A stretch of 64,000 bases of DNA from the NCBI GenBank assembly GCA_030278955.1, contig JAOANR010000014.1, forward strand, positions 13,456,068-13,520,067. The letters are read 5' to 3'. The DNA comes from Hygrophila difformis (Eukaryota; Streptophyta; Magnoliopsida; Lamiales; Acanthaceae). The translations under genes and the position numbers were made by a program. How positions within the stretch are numbered: position 1 is the stretch's first letter; the number at the start of each line of letters is the position of its first letter. The notes beneath the pieces are model-generated. The model was not told where the DNA came from. It did not search any database and worked only from the letters and a program-made list of their open reading frames with translations. Of this stretch, positions 25,261 to 35,803 are shown piece by piece.

Positions 25261-25333
25261 GCCGTCTTAGCTCAGCCGGTAGAGCGCATGGCTTTTAACC
25301 ATGTGGTCGTGGGTTCGATTCCCACAGACGGCG
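25261..25333 (+). tRNA. tRNA-Lys (anticodon UUU)
   Basis: A 73-base cloverleaf. Acceptor GCCGUCU/AGACGGC, D stem GCUC/GAGC, anticodon stem CAUGG/CCAUG with loop CUUUUAA (anticodon UUU), T stem GUGGG/CCCAC with loop UUCGAUU, discriminator G. No intron, no encoded CCA. A TTTTT terminator follows at about 25343. It is the isoacceptor partner of the tRNA-Lys(CUU) at 7718. Confidence 0.97.
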
Positions 25334-25808
25334 TCTTGCGTTTTTGATTTTAAATGGGCTTTGAATATATGGACTTGGTAGTCGGTTAGTTGAACTTATT
25401 TATAGCCCAACATATTTGGGCCTAATTGTCTAGCTGTATTTTCACTTGGTCAATTACTCAATTATATATGATTGGGCTTATGTTTTGGATTGTTTGTGGG
25501 GGTAGTTGTCTGATTAATGATCTTGTGTCCCTAATTGGTTTCGGCCCAATTTCTTTATTTTATCTTAATTTTAATTTGATATGCAGGCAGGACTTGATAA
25601 CGTGTTACTTGGGCTTATTACTGATATATACCGAATATATGGGCCTATTTGTGGTCCAATATTAGTGGGCCATAATTGGGGTTTATTTATTGGACTTCTT
25701 GGGCTCATGATTGAGTTCATTTAGTGGTGAGAAACAAAATATTGGATCATCTAACCTCAATCTTAACATCCAAGCATAAAATGCTTGTAATCAAACCGAC
25801 GACTGATT
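25334..25808. other. Spacer, no gene seen
   Basis: A 79-codon frame at 25426-25665 is hydrophobic and opens from a non-ATG codon; it matches nothing I know. GGGCC/GGCCC-type words recur (TATGGGCC, TTGGGCT, AGTGGGCC) but without a gene beside them. Confidence 0.4.
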
Positions 25809-26988
25809 AGGGCCCTGTTATCTTTGCCTGAAATAAGGTATTTTGATCTGAATTTTATAAGATTTGATCTGGTCTGATCTGATCTGATCTAAATATTTCT
25901 GGTCTGATCTGATTCGTTCTAATATGGTCTGATGTGATCTGAATTATTCTGGTCTGGTCTGATATTTTTTTTATACTTTATTATTGTTGTTATAAAATAA
26001 TGATAATATAAAAATAATTATTATTAACAAATATAATTAACAAAATTATTATTATTATTATTATTAATAAATTAATTGTAACAATTAATTTTAATTTATT
26101 AATTTTTATAATTAATTTATGTATTATTATTGTATTATATTCTTTATTAATTATAAGAAAATTTTTAAATGTATTATTAATTACTATTCATTTAATTTCT
26201 TTTTTTAAAGTATATCTCAATTATTTTTTTTCAAAAAAATTGTTCTAAAGTACATTTTTTTTGGAGGGCCGATGGGAATCGAACCTCCAACATTCCTTTG
26301 GAAGTTAATGAACTTAACCACTTGGGCTAAATCCTCATCCACTAAAGTACTTATTTGTAATACATAATGTTAACGTTATTCGTTAATAAATTTAATTCGT
26401 ACGTGTTAACCATCACAAATGAGAAGTTTAAGACTCAATTTTTTTGAATAACTTTCTTTTTTAAATAGAATAACATAAAATGACATATTCCATGCCTGAG
26501 CACTGCTTCCTTGCTCCTTTCCTCCTATAGTCATATACTACAAAGTATTCATCATTGACAAATTACTATAAGTATATATATTTTCAAAATTCCAACATTT
26601 TGTGTTTTTACATTTTTAAAATAAATATCATGTTATCATAAATAATAATTTATATATTATTTATTATAAAATATTTTATTGATCTGCACACATTAGTGTA
26701 AAAAATATACAATATTGAAAGTATTTATATTAGTAAAATATATTAAAATGTGATTAATATATTTAAATAATATATAAGTTGCAATTTTTATTTTTTATTT
26801 TTGAAAAAATATTACGTGTGTTTATGTAATTTTATTATAATGATCTGATTTGGTCTGGTCTGAATTGATCTGGTCTGGTTTGATCTGATCTTAATTCGTC
26901 TGGTCTGATTTTATTTGATCTGGTCTGATCTGATTTTAATAAAGTTAAGTAAGAAGTTTTAGAAATAAGTCTTACAGAACATGGCCTA
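25809..26988 (+). mobile_element. Element with TCTGA/TCTGG pentamer ends and SINE insertion
   Basis: Starts AGGGCCCTGTTATCTTTGCC and ends near CAGAACATGGCCTA. Degenerate (TCTGA/TCTGG)n tracts lie inside both ends (25850-25965 and 26842-26938), all in one orientation. A much shorter relative follows at 27025-27268. About 870 bp of AT-rich sequence, including a SINE-like piece at 26255-26340, lies between the tracts and is absent from the shorter copy. Terminal inverted repeats are weak (TGTTCT core). The superfamily is unknown. Confidence 0.5.
26255..26340 (-). repeat. tRNA-derived SINE-like insertion
   Basis: On the minus strand: an A-box-like AGCCCAAGTGGTTAAG (26311-26329), a B-box GGTTCGATTCCC (26274-26285), then an A run (T tract 26255-26262). 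It is similar in plan to the fragment at 906-1000. Confidence 0.55.
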
Positions 26989-27024
26989 ATTCATTTATTT
27001 ATTCTCCAGTTCCCACTTCCCACT

Positions 27025-27268
27025 AAGGCCTTGTTCTCTTCGCCTGAAATAAGGTGTTCTGATATGAATTTTATAAGATCTGGTCTGGTCTGGTGTGGTC
27101 TGATCTGATCTGATTACAACTATATATATATAGTGTGGTCTGATCTGGTGTGGTCTGATCTGATCTGAATGGGTCTGGTCTGATATGATTTGATATGTTC
27201 TGATCTGGTCTGATTTTAATAAGAATAAGTAATAAGTCCTGGAAATATGTCCAGGAGAACAGACTTTA
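27025..27268 (+). mobile_element. Short TCTGA/TCTGG pentamer element
   Basis: Starts AAGGCCTTGTTCTCTTCGCC and ends GTCCAGGAGAACAGACTTT, with TGTTCTC inverted at the two ends. The core is a degenerate TCTGR pentamer array. The first 45 bases match the start of the larger element at 25809 closely (GCCTGAAATAAGGT, TGAATTTTATAAGAT), so this is one family. Noncoding. Confidence 0.5.
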
Positions 27269-27494
27269 AGGCACCAAGATATAATCCGTATATCTTGTTT
27301 ATTTAATTAATCCGACTGATTAAGTTATTTGATTATAAAGTTTGAAACATGAAACATGACTTACCATGAGGTCGCTAAATACATACTTTTCTCTCATTTA
27401 CCAGGGTTTGAGGCTTCTTGCCTACAATTTGGAATTGAAATTGTGGAGTTAATGGGTTGTGGGACGGTGTGGGTTCGAGAGGCTGATGGGCATT

Positions 27495-28118
27495 CACTAC
27501 AAGAAAATTCCAGAATACAGACCGCATTTACTGACCGACATTTTGCGGTTGGTATTACCGACCGCATACCGGCCGCATCACCGACCGAAATCTGTGGTCG
27601 GGAATTTATATCCTTTTGCGGTATGGGGTTTTTTGCCGACTGTATTATCGACCGCAACAAAGGTGGTCGGTATTACCGACCGAAAGTGCGGTCGGAAGTT
27701 TTTTCCCAATTTTTTTTACTTTTTATTAATTTTTGTATAAAAAAAAATATAATTTAGCGACCGACTTACCAACCGAAAATTCTGTCGCCAAAGTTACCGA
27801 CTGAAATTTGGGGTCGCTAAATTTTTTCCCTATTATTTTATTTTTGAATTTTTTATGTTGTTTGTTTTATTGAATTTTTTTAATGTAATTTATTTTTTTA
27901 TCAAAATAATTAATTTTATTTTTATAATTATTTATTTTAATTTTTAATTAAAATTTTCTTTTAATTAATATAATTTTTATTTTGTTTCAATTTAGTTAAT
28001 AATTTACAAATTAATATTTCTATATGTATATATATTTGTATATATTATACATAAAGATTTACCTATAATGATAAGAAATGTATGGTGTCCCAATGGCGCA
28101 CAATGCGGGGAAAGGCTT
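27495..28118 (+). mobile_element. One end of a CACTA (En/Spm) transposon
   Basis: CACTACAAGAAAA at 27495 is the hallmark terminus of plant CACTA elements. Subterminal repeats based on ACCGACCG and its inverse CGGTCGGT follow to about 27820, including the near-palindrome GGTCGGTATTACCGACC near 27663. These are the expected transposase-binding arrays. No matching CTTGTAGTG end is found in the window; the chromovirus LTR at 28119 cuts off the other side. The 133-codon frame over this segment is not a gene. Confidence 0.7.
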
Positions 28119-29647
28119 TGTAACATCCCGATTTTTCCGACTCGCGGGTGTTACCGCCACACCTCCTAAATAAAACTCGATCTGACACATCAGGCTTATT
28201 CAAGAGATGCTAAGGCTAAAACGAGTATACCAATTATCCATTTTCAACAACAATGAACATCGTTTCTTGAAACGATATACAGTGTAGGGATATTAATCAC
28301 TTTTTTTTTTATTTATACAAAAGATACCAAAATCACAACGCAACGTCGTCGTCAAAAGTCCGACATCTTCCAAAATTAATAAGTTTTTATGCAGAAAATA
28401 TGCAGGTATAGTGCTCCCTCCCCCTGCCAGTCTTTAATCTTAACCTGGAAGGAAAAAGAAATAACGAAAGAAGGAATATCAGCGACGGATTCGCTGGTAA
28501 GTTCCATATACTCGGAATCAACGAACAGCCATGCAATTATAGACAGAATAATGATACTTCCAAATCAATAACCAGAAACTCATCAGTAGGGACAACACAA
28601 TAAGGGAAAGCTCAAAGCAGGGAACTCAACAATATGAACAACACAATAAGGGTTCTCTCAAATCAATATCCAGCAATTCGACAATATAAATATTAATTTC
28701 GGGAGCAACCCGAAATCTCAACAGGGGCAACTGCCCAGATATAATTAACCATATCAATGGTTGCATGCATGTTAGAGAGATTCAGAATGAACCTCACAAT
28801 ACCGGTATCCTGACTAAATCTCGGGTCGCACCCGATCTCATTTAGATCAGGGGTCACTCTATATGGCATTTTCCAGCGCCTACTGAACACGGGCCGTCAC
28901 ACGGCAAGTCAACCTCAATCATGCTCGTTATCTATTAATCAATAGATAATTACCCTTCAAGGCACCCGCAGGCCAAAGAGTCAACAACAAGTTGGATTAC
29001 CTCACCAGGTTCAACAAAGATCATCAATGAATCAGTCTCACTCATATATGCCATGAAACCCCTCGGCGGGATGGCTATAACCTATGTTGCCTTACTTAGG
29101 GGCATATAGTCAAAGGATTATTTATACAATGAGTTTCTACGTAAATCAAAAGCAATTGGAACGAATTCAAAAAGGAATTACGCGATGGAAGCCAATGCAG
29201 CAGGAACAACGTGACTAACAAATAAACAATGATCAAGGAACGAACAAGCGATGATGGATATTGTAGGCCAACGAGAAACAATAAACGCCTACTACTAGTA
29301 GGGCAAGAACGAAAAATAAATGCCAACTACTAAAGCAGGAACAAAAATAAAGGCCTGCGAGTAAGGTTAAGACAAACCAAGTAAATAAGGGAAAGCCAAA
29401 CAAAGACAACTAAATAAATATGGGAAGCAGATTAAGAAAGCGAACAAAAATAACAAAGGCAGAAAGCATAGGAAAATTACAAAAGAATAGAAGAAACTTA
29501 CTCTACCGCAAACCGCAAAATATTAAACTACAACCAACTCGCTTAGCAGATCCTTAGCGCCTCCCCGGCTACTACTCTACTACAAACACAAATTATTAAG
29601 GTCCCTCTTTTAAAAGAAAGACCGGGGCAACGCGAAGGCATCACTAC

Positions 29648-29680
<33 letters not shown>

Positions 29681-30186
29681 TTAACGAGCCGAACTCACCT
29701 TGTAAGGCTGTCGGTATTGCCTTGTAAAAACAAAGCATGAGTGCATTTTCAAAGCATGAGTAAACGTCTTTATATAAGAGTTAGAGAAGTGTATCCATTT
29801 TGACTTGTCCGATGTGGGAGAAATGTTACTACAACATATACTATTATTATTATTATTATATACTATCTATATTACTACAACATAATATTATATATATATA
29901 TATATTATCTATTAAATATATGTAGTGTTACGTCATTTTTGTAGTATTTATCTTCATTTTCAATTTTTTTTAAAAAACTAACTAACAAGTTTAAACAAAA
30001 TATTTAAAGATCATATATTTCAAATACTCATAATTATTTATTAAATAATTTAATGTGCAATACTACACTTCAGTAAAATTTTAATTTCAAAACAAAATAA
30101 ATTCCCAAAATAATAAAATTTGAGTCCCATAAAAATAATACTAATAATAAGTGCGGGTGAAATATAAGAATATTCGGGTTGTTACA
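28119..30186 (-). repeat. Chromovirus-type LTR (3' LTR on the minus strand)
   Basis: The segment is bounded by TGTAACATCCCG and CGGGTTGTTACA, the TG...CA ends of Ty3/gypsy LTRs with an inverted TGTAACA. Immediately right lies a purine tract on the minus strand (30187-30230, CTTAAGTGGAGTAGAT next to the LTR), the position of the polypurine tract. So this is the 3' LTR of a minus-strand element. 28371-29790 is repeated at 30847-32720. A (TAA)n microsatellite lies near 29650-29680. Small frames inside (28389-28571, 28693-28890) recur in the second copy but look noncoding. Confidence 0.75.
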
Positions 30187-30226
30187 ATCTACTCCACTTA
30201 AGAAATGACTTCGTCTCCGAAGTCAA

Positions 30227-30340
30227 TATTTCGTTCTTTCTAAAAGAAAGGTGAGTAGTTACGGAAGCCAAAACAAAATTTGTCCAAAATTAGAATAGTA
30301 CCCTGCTAAGAGCAATGTGCTAACGCTAGACGGGGTGTCA
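30227..30340 (-). repeat. Second LTR start, truncated
   Basis: On the minus strand, TGTGACACCCCGTCTAGCGT begins at 30340 directly after the polypurine-like CTTAAGTGGGGGAGGA (30341-30357). This is another 3' LTR start, with only about 110 bases left before it meets the previous element's tract. The sequence differs from the 28119-30186 LTR, so two distinct elements are joined here. Confidence 0.6.
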
Positions 30341-30775
30341 CATCCTCCCCCACTTAAGATTCTAGTTATGCCCTCATAACTATATCGTTTTCGGCAAAAA
30401 GTTCTGGATACTTTTGCCGCATCTCAGCTTCCATTTCTCACGTTTGCTCTTCAGTGCCATGATTCGACCAAATAACTCTAACTAGCCGTATAATTCTACT
30501 CCTCGTCTTTCGTTCCTTCGTGTCAATGATCCGGAGGGTTACTCTTCAGAAGTGAGATCATCAACCAAAATTATCGTTCGTGTGGAGGACGTACGTTGGG
30601 TCGTGATTGTACTTTTGCGGTTGTGACATGTGGAAACATCATGTATTGTGCTCAATGCCGATGGTATAACAAGGTTGTAAGCGTGGTTACCAACATGCTC
30701 CAAAATCACATATGGCCCAATGAATCATATACTGACTAAGTTAACACTCAGCACTGAATCATGGAAACTTTAGGA
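30341..30775 (-). pseudogene. Chromovirus integrase C-terminus and chromodomain
   Basis: Translating the minus strand by hand gives an integrase tail (IGPYVILEHVGNHAYNL) followed by LRIIDTKERKTRSR, IRLVRVIWSNHGTEE and MRQKYPELF. This is the chromodomain-bearing end of a Tekay/Del-type chromovirus Pol. A stop replaces the usual Trp a few residues after GTEE, and another lies near the integrase end, so it is dead. In chromoviruses this domain directs integration to particular chromatin. Confidence 0.75.
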
Positions 30776-30846
30776 AGAGTGATTTTATGAAAAGATTGGG
30801 TTTAAAAAGGAAACGAAGAATTTAAAAAGCAAGATCCCTCGAGTTT

Positions 30847-32574
30847 CAAAATTAATAAGTTTTTATGCAGAAAATATGCAGGTGTAGTGCTCCCTTCCCC
30901 TGTCAGTCTTTAATCTTAACCTGGAAGGAAAAAGAAATAAAGAAAGAAGGAATATCAGCGACGGATTCGCTGGTAAGTTCCCTATACTCGGAATCAATGA
31001 ACAACCATTCAATTATAGATAGAATAATGATACTTCCAAATCAATAACCAGAAACTCATCAATAGGGACAACATAATAAGGGAAATCTCAAAGCAGGGAA
31101 CTCAACAATATGAACAACACAATAAGGGTTATCTCAAATCAATATCCAGCAATTCGACAATATAAATATTAATTTCGGGAGCAACCCGAAATCTCAACAG
31201 GGGCAACTGCCCAGATATAATTAACCATATCAATGGTTGCATGCATGTTAGAGGGATTCAGAATGAACCTCACAATACCGGTATCCTGACTAAATCTCGG
31301 GTCGCACCCGATCTCATTTAGATCAGGGGTCACTCTATATGACATTTTCCAGCGCCTACTGAACACGGGCCGTCACACGACAAGTCAACCTTAATCATGC
31401 TCGTTATCTATTAATCAATAGATAATTACCCTTCAAGGCGCCCGCATGCCAAAGAGTCAACAACAAGTTGGATTACCTCACCAGGTTCAACAAAGATCAT
31501 CAATGAATCAGTCTCACTCATATATGCGGTGAAACCCCTCGGCGGGATGGCTATAACCTATGTTGCCTTACTTAGGGGCATATAGTCAAAGGATTATTTA
31601 TACAATGAGTTTCTACGTAAATCAAAAGCAATTGGAACGAAGTCCAAAAGGAATTACGCGATGGAAGCCAATGCAGCAGGAACACCATGACTAACAAATA
31701 AACAATGATCAAGTAATAGGGCTGGAAATAGGCCAGGCCAGGCCAGGCTTGGCCTTGAACGGCCTAGGCCTTTTTAGTTTTAGCAAGGCCTGAGCCTGGC
31801 CTATAGCCTTTGATAGGCCTTGTTTATAGGCCTAAGCCTGGCCTTTTTACTTAAATAGGCCAGGCTTTAAGCCTTTTAAAAATCTATTTAAGCATATTTA
31901 AATATTAAATAAATAATTAATAAATATTAACAATAAATATATTAATAAATTATAAAAAAATTATATTAAAAAGTTAAACAAGCCGGCCTTATAGGCCAAA
32001 TAGGCTTTTTTATGAGGCCGAGCCTAGGCCTATTTAGTTAAAAAGGCCTTTGAGAATATCTGAGCCTAGCCTCTTTCGTAAAAAGGCCGGGCCAGGCCAG
32101 GCCTTAAATAGGCCAGGCCGTAGGCCCCCGTCGGGCGGCCCGGCCTATTCCCACCCCTATCAAGGAACGAACAAGCGATGATGGATATTGTAGGCCAACG
32201 AGAAACAATAAACGCCTACTACTAGTAGGGCAAGAACGAAAAATAAATGCCAACTACTAAAGCAGGAACAAAAATAAAGGCCTACGAGTAACGTTAAGAC
32301 AAACCAAATAAATAAGGGAAAGCCAAACAAAGACAACTATATAAATATGGGAAGCAGATTAAGAAAGCGAACAAAAATAACAAAGGCAGAAAGCATAGGA
32401 AAATTACAGAAGAGTAGAGGAAACTTACTCTACCGCAAACCGCAAAATATTAAACTACCACCAACTCGCCTAGCAGATCCTTAGCGCCTCCCCGGCTACT
32501 ACTCTGCTACAAACACAAATTATTAAGGTCCCTATTTTAAAAGAAAGACCGGGGCAACGCGAAGGCATCACTAC

Positions 32575-32610
<36 letters not shown>

Positions 32611-32720
32611 TTAACGAGCCGAACTCACCTTGTAAGGCTGTCGGTATTGCCTTGTAAAAACAAAGCATGAGTGCATTTTCAAAGCATGAGTAAACGTCTT
32701 TATATAAGAGTTAGAGAAGT
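30847..32720 (-). repeat. Second partial copy of the chromovirus LTR
   Basis: Aligns with 28371-29790 with only scattered differences. It lacks the first 250 bases and the last 400 of the LTR. It is interrupted at 31717-32159 by a hAT-like element and cut at 32720 by the Tat retrotransposon. It carries the same (TAA)n tract (32575-32610). It is either the 5' LTR of the same element or a second related insertion; missing internal sequence prevents a choice. Confidence 0.75.
31717..32159. mobile_element. hAT-type nonautonomous element in the second LTR copy
   Basis: Ends TAGGGCTGGAAATAGG and CCTATTCCCACCCCTA are inverted repeats with few mismatches. Flanks TCAAGTAA (31709-31716) and TCAAGGAA (32160-32167) are an 8-bp target duplication with one change. 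The first LTR copy shows the empty site (GATCAAGGAACG near 29236). The body is full of AGGCC/GGCCT words (AGGCCAGGCC, GGCCTAGGCC). No transposase. Confidence 0.9.
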
Positions 32721-33512
32721 TGTTAACGGTGAAATTCGGGATAAAAGATTTCTCTTTTATTAATGAACTTTGAGGAAGGATTACAAGAACAATGGAGGAA
32801 AGATTACGAGAATTGAAAGAAAAGCTGTAAAGGAATCGAAAAGTACTGAAAACTGTAAAGTGCAGGAAAGCAGTAAAGAAAGTAAAAATATAAAAACTGG
32901 CTCTCTGAGGAGAAGATTGGAGATGCCTTGCGCACGATGCCGACGTCTATATTTATAATGGTGAGGCGTCTTCAATCCCTTGGTTCAGTTTCCTTGTCTG
33001 GGCGTCTTGCCAGGATTCCTTTCCTTATCTGGCACCTTCGTCCGATATGTTTCCCAATTTGAGGATTCACTTTGATCTCGACACAACTTCATCGAAGGCG
33101 GCCTCCATCCAACTTTTCTGGGCCTCCATCCTAGGGTTGACCTCCACCTCTCTTGGGCCTCCACGGCCTCCACCTTACAGACGGCCTCCACCCTCACGGA
33201 CGGCCTCCAACATCTCTTGGGCCTCCATCGTCCGGGCTGTTGTCTACGCGGCCTCCCTCTCCCGGGCTGTGTCTACGCGGCCTCCCTCTCCCGGGCTGTG
33301 TCTACGCGGCCTCCCTCTTCCGGGCTGTGTCTACACGGCCTCCCTCTTCCGGGCTGTCTACGCGGCCTCCCTCTTCCGGGCTGTGTCTACGCGGCCTCCC
33401 TCTTCCGGGCTGTCTACGCGGCCTCCCTCTTCCGGATATATTTTACCCAATTGGGCTAATTTATTTAGACGAGCAACTCCATTGGGCTTAATATATTTTT
33501 GCTATGTTAACA
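32721..33512 (-). repeat. Tat 3' LTR (792 bp) with tandem array
   Basis: Bounded by TGTTAACGGT and TATGTTAACA (inverted TGTTAAC ends). A minus-strand TATA box TATAAATATA lies at 32948-32957. From 33233 to about 33440 there are seven tandem copies of a 29-base unit (two are 27 bases) of the form GGGCTGTGTCTACGCGGCCT plus CCCTCTTCC. Before it, GGCCTCCA words recur. Open frames over this part (for example 33047-34291 plus) are produced by the repeats, not by a gene. Confidence 0.9.
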
Positions 33513-33530
33513 GATGCCCCCCTCGCGCAT
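33513..33530 (-). other. Polypurine tract of the Tat element
   Basis: On the minus strand GCGCGAGGGGGGCATC ends exactly where the LTR begins with TGTTAACA. This is the expected primer site for plus-strand DNA synthesis. Confidence 0.8.
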
Positions 33531-33579
33531 TTTGTCTGATTAGCATTTTAAGACAATTTTGCGCGCTTAAATTCGAGTT

Positions 33580-34440
33580 TGGAGGCCCATCATGCTTCAT
33601 CTTCTTCTCGTTTGGATTCCGGCTGCCACCGCCGTCGACTCATCGGCCGCCAGCCTCCCGTACAAGAAGAGCGCCGCCACCTTTTTTTTTTTTTTCGCCG
33701 GAGGCCGCCACCTTCATTCCGGAGGCCGCCACATTCGCTCATCAGGCCGCCATCACCAAGACTTCGGAGGTCACCAGCGCTGATCCGCAGCAGGCCGCCA
33801 CCAAGAGGAGAGGCCGCCATCCTCAAGTAAGACCGCCACCGAGTCGCCATTCCTCACATAGGCCCGCCATTGCCTTGCCCCGAAGAGGCCGCCATCCATC
33901 CCGAAGAGGCCGCCATTCACTCCTCAAGAGGTTGCCACCCTTCTCATTCTGGCCGCCATCTGGAAGCCAAGCAGGCCGCCATCCTCAAGTTTGGAGGCCG
34001 CCAACGCCATCCTGTGGAAGAGGGCCGCCAATGCTGTCTGTGAGGCCGCCATCCATCTCGCCTCCGAAAGCCGCCCTCATCTTCGCGAGGCCGCCACCAC
34101 CCCGGGTTGAGTCGTCGCCACTTTTGCGCTTGGGCCGCCATCACTTCAACCTTGGCCGCCACCTTCACCCATCTTGGAGGCCGCCACCTTCTCACCTTCT
34201 GGCCGCCATCCCCGAAGTCCGTACCTTCGCACGAGGCCGCCACCTGCGCGCCTTGGCCGCCACTGCCCCGAGGCCGCCACCTCCCGCATGAGGCATCCAT
34301 CCATCCGAGCCTTGGCCGCCACCTCTTCGCACGGGGCCGCCATTGCCATGGCCGGAGGCCGCCATTTGGAGGCCGCGAGGCCGCCATTGCCTTGGCCGAG
34401 GGCCGCCGTCATGAGGGATTGCCGGAGCCGCCATCCTAAT
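33580..34440 (-). repeat. One-sided GGCCGCC array in the Tat 3' region
   Basis: By my count about 26 copies of GGCCGCC, nearly all followed by A, lie in this 0.86 kb, all on the plus strand (GGCGGCC on the element's own strand), at irregular spacing averaging about 30 bases. Fill between copies is variable. Frames across it on both strands (414 codons plus, 147 minus) merely translate the repeat (for example repeated W-R-P). GCCGCC is also the core of the GCC-box bound by ERF factors. I do not recognise a protein here. Confidence 0.8.
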
Positions 34441-34610
34441 TTTCTCGGGGCCTATATTAGGTGGTGAAATACTGCCCCTTTGCTTTTCAGTATATTCTTT
34501 GGATCAGTCCATCGGTCTTGTGGTGGGTAACTCTCGTTTTTACTTTGGGATACTACTGCCACTTTTTTGGCCGAACTTGTGATTGGCCACTTTTGATGTA
34601 CTCATATTTT

Positions 34611-35790
34611 TTACTCAGATTCCCATACTGATGGATAGAACATTTTGAGATATTTTGCGTTTATGCTTTGTTTATGTTCTTGACCATCAATATCCATTAG
34701 TTTGTATGCACCGTTAAGTAGTCTTTGCGTAACAATGAATGGTCCTTCCCAATTTGGAGACCACTTGCCTGTTTCATTGTCACGCACCCCCGAGGGTAAA
34801 ATCACCTTCCATACTAAGTCTCCCTCGCTAAAGGCTTTGCCTCGAACTCTCTTGTCATAATGTCTCGCCATCCTCATCTTTTGGCGACGGATATTTTCCA
34901 GAGCGGTAAGCTTGTCGCCATTTGCTGTCTCCAACTCTTGCAACATGGCCTTTTCATACTCAGCTAAGTCTAAGTGATGCTGTTGGGCCACTCTTAGAGA
35001 AGGGACCGTGATCTCTAAAGGCAGAACGGCGTCATGACCATATGTCAGGTAATATGGTGTGAAGCCAGTGGAGGTAGACTTAGCATTCCGGTAAGCCCAT
35101 AGGACTTCCGACAGAGCCTCATGCCACTTCCTTGGTTTCTCACCTACCGCCTTCTTGATCATACTTATCAAGATTTTATTGGTGGCCTCCGCTTGACCGT
35201 TTGCTTGGGGGTAATATGGAGTGGAGTGGTATATGCGAATCCCGAATTGTCTGGCAAAAGCTAAGAACTTCTCGCCAGTGAACACAGTTCCTTGATCCGC
35301 AGTGATTGTTTGAGGAATTCCAAATCGATGTATGAGTTCAGTTACGAACTTAATTACATCATTTTGATCTATCTTCCTCATTGGCCATGCTTCCACCCAT
35401 TTGGTAAAGTAATCAGTGGCCACTAGTATGAATGTGTGGTTCTTAGACGACGGCGGGTGAATTTTTCCAATGATGTCCATCCCCCAGCCACGAAATGGCC
35501 AAGGCTTGATGACTGTGTGTAACTCTTCCGCTGGTACTCTCTGAATTGGCCCATGTTTCTGACAAGCCTCGCAACCTCGGGCATAGACGATGCAGTCTTC
35601 CATGATGGTTGGCCAAAAATACCCATGACGATGAATACTCCATCTCATGCTAGGTCCTGCTCGATGGGAGCCGCATATCCCCTCGTGAACTTCTCCCATT
35701 ACCAACTTAGCCTCCTCGGGACCTATACACTTGAGCAGTAATCCATCGACCGCCCTTCGGAATAACTCACCATCTATCAGTGTGTATCAT
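34611..35790 (-). pseudogene. Tat integrase
   Basis: The frame 35705-34611 (364 codons) is long, and the same frame is open some way upstream. It has an H2C2 zinc site (HEGICGSH ... CEACQKH), the first catalytic Asp in GWGMDIIGKIH, the second in ITADQGTVF, and the Glu in NGQAEATNK. The C-terminal region has WKVILPSGVRDNETGKWSPN and WEGPFIV, the usual GPY-like ending. It is not joined in frame to RT/RNase H: frameshifts near 35785 and 35900 separate them. No chromodomain follows. Confidence 0.9.
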
Positions 35791-35803
35791 AAAGATTTTA
35801 TTT

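Noticed and set aside
26274..26329. A genuine tRNA gene on the minus strand
   Set aside because: A- and B-box motifs are present, but acceptor and anticodon stems do not close; a SINE fits better.
27356..27757. 133-codon frame and its antisense
   Set aside because: It lies on the CACTA subterminal repeats; codons follow the ACCGACCG motif.
33233..33440. Regular repeats resembling a CRISPR array
   Set aside because: Units are contiguous tandem copies without spacers, in a plant LTR.
33047..34291. 414-codon plus-strand frame rich in Arg/Pro/Ser
   Set aside because: It spans the Tat LTR end, the polypurine tract and the GGCCGCC array; its length comes from GC-rich repeats with few stops, and several other frames on both strands are equally open.
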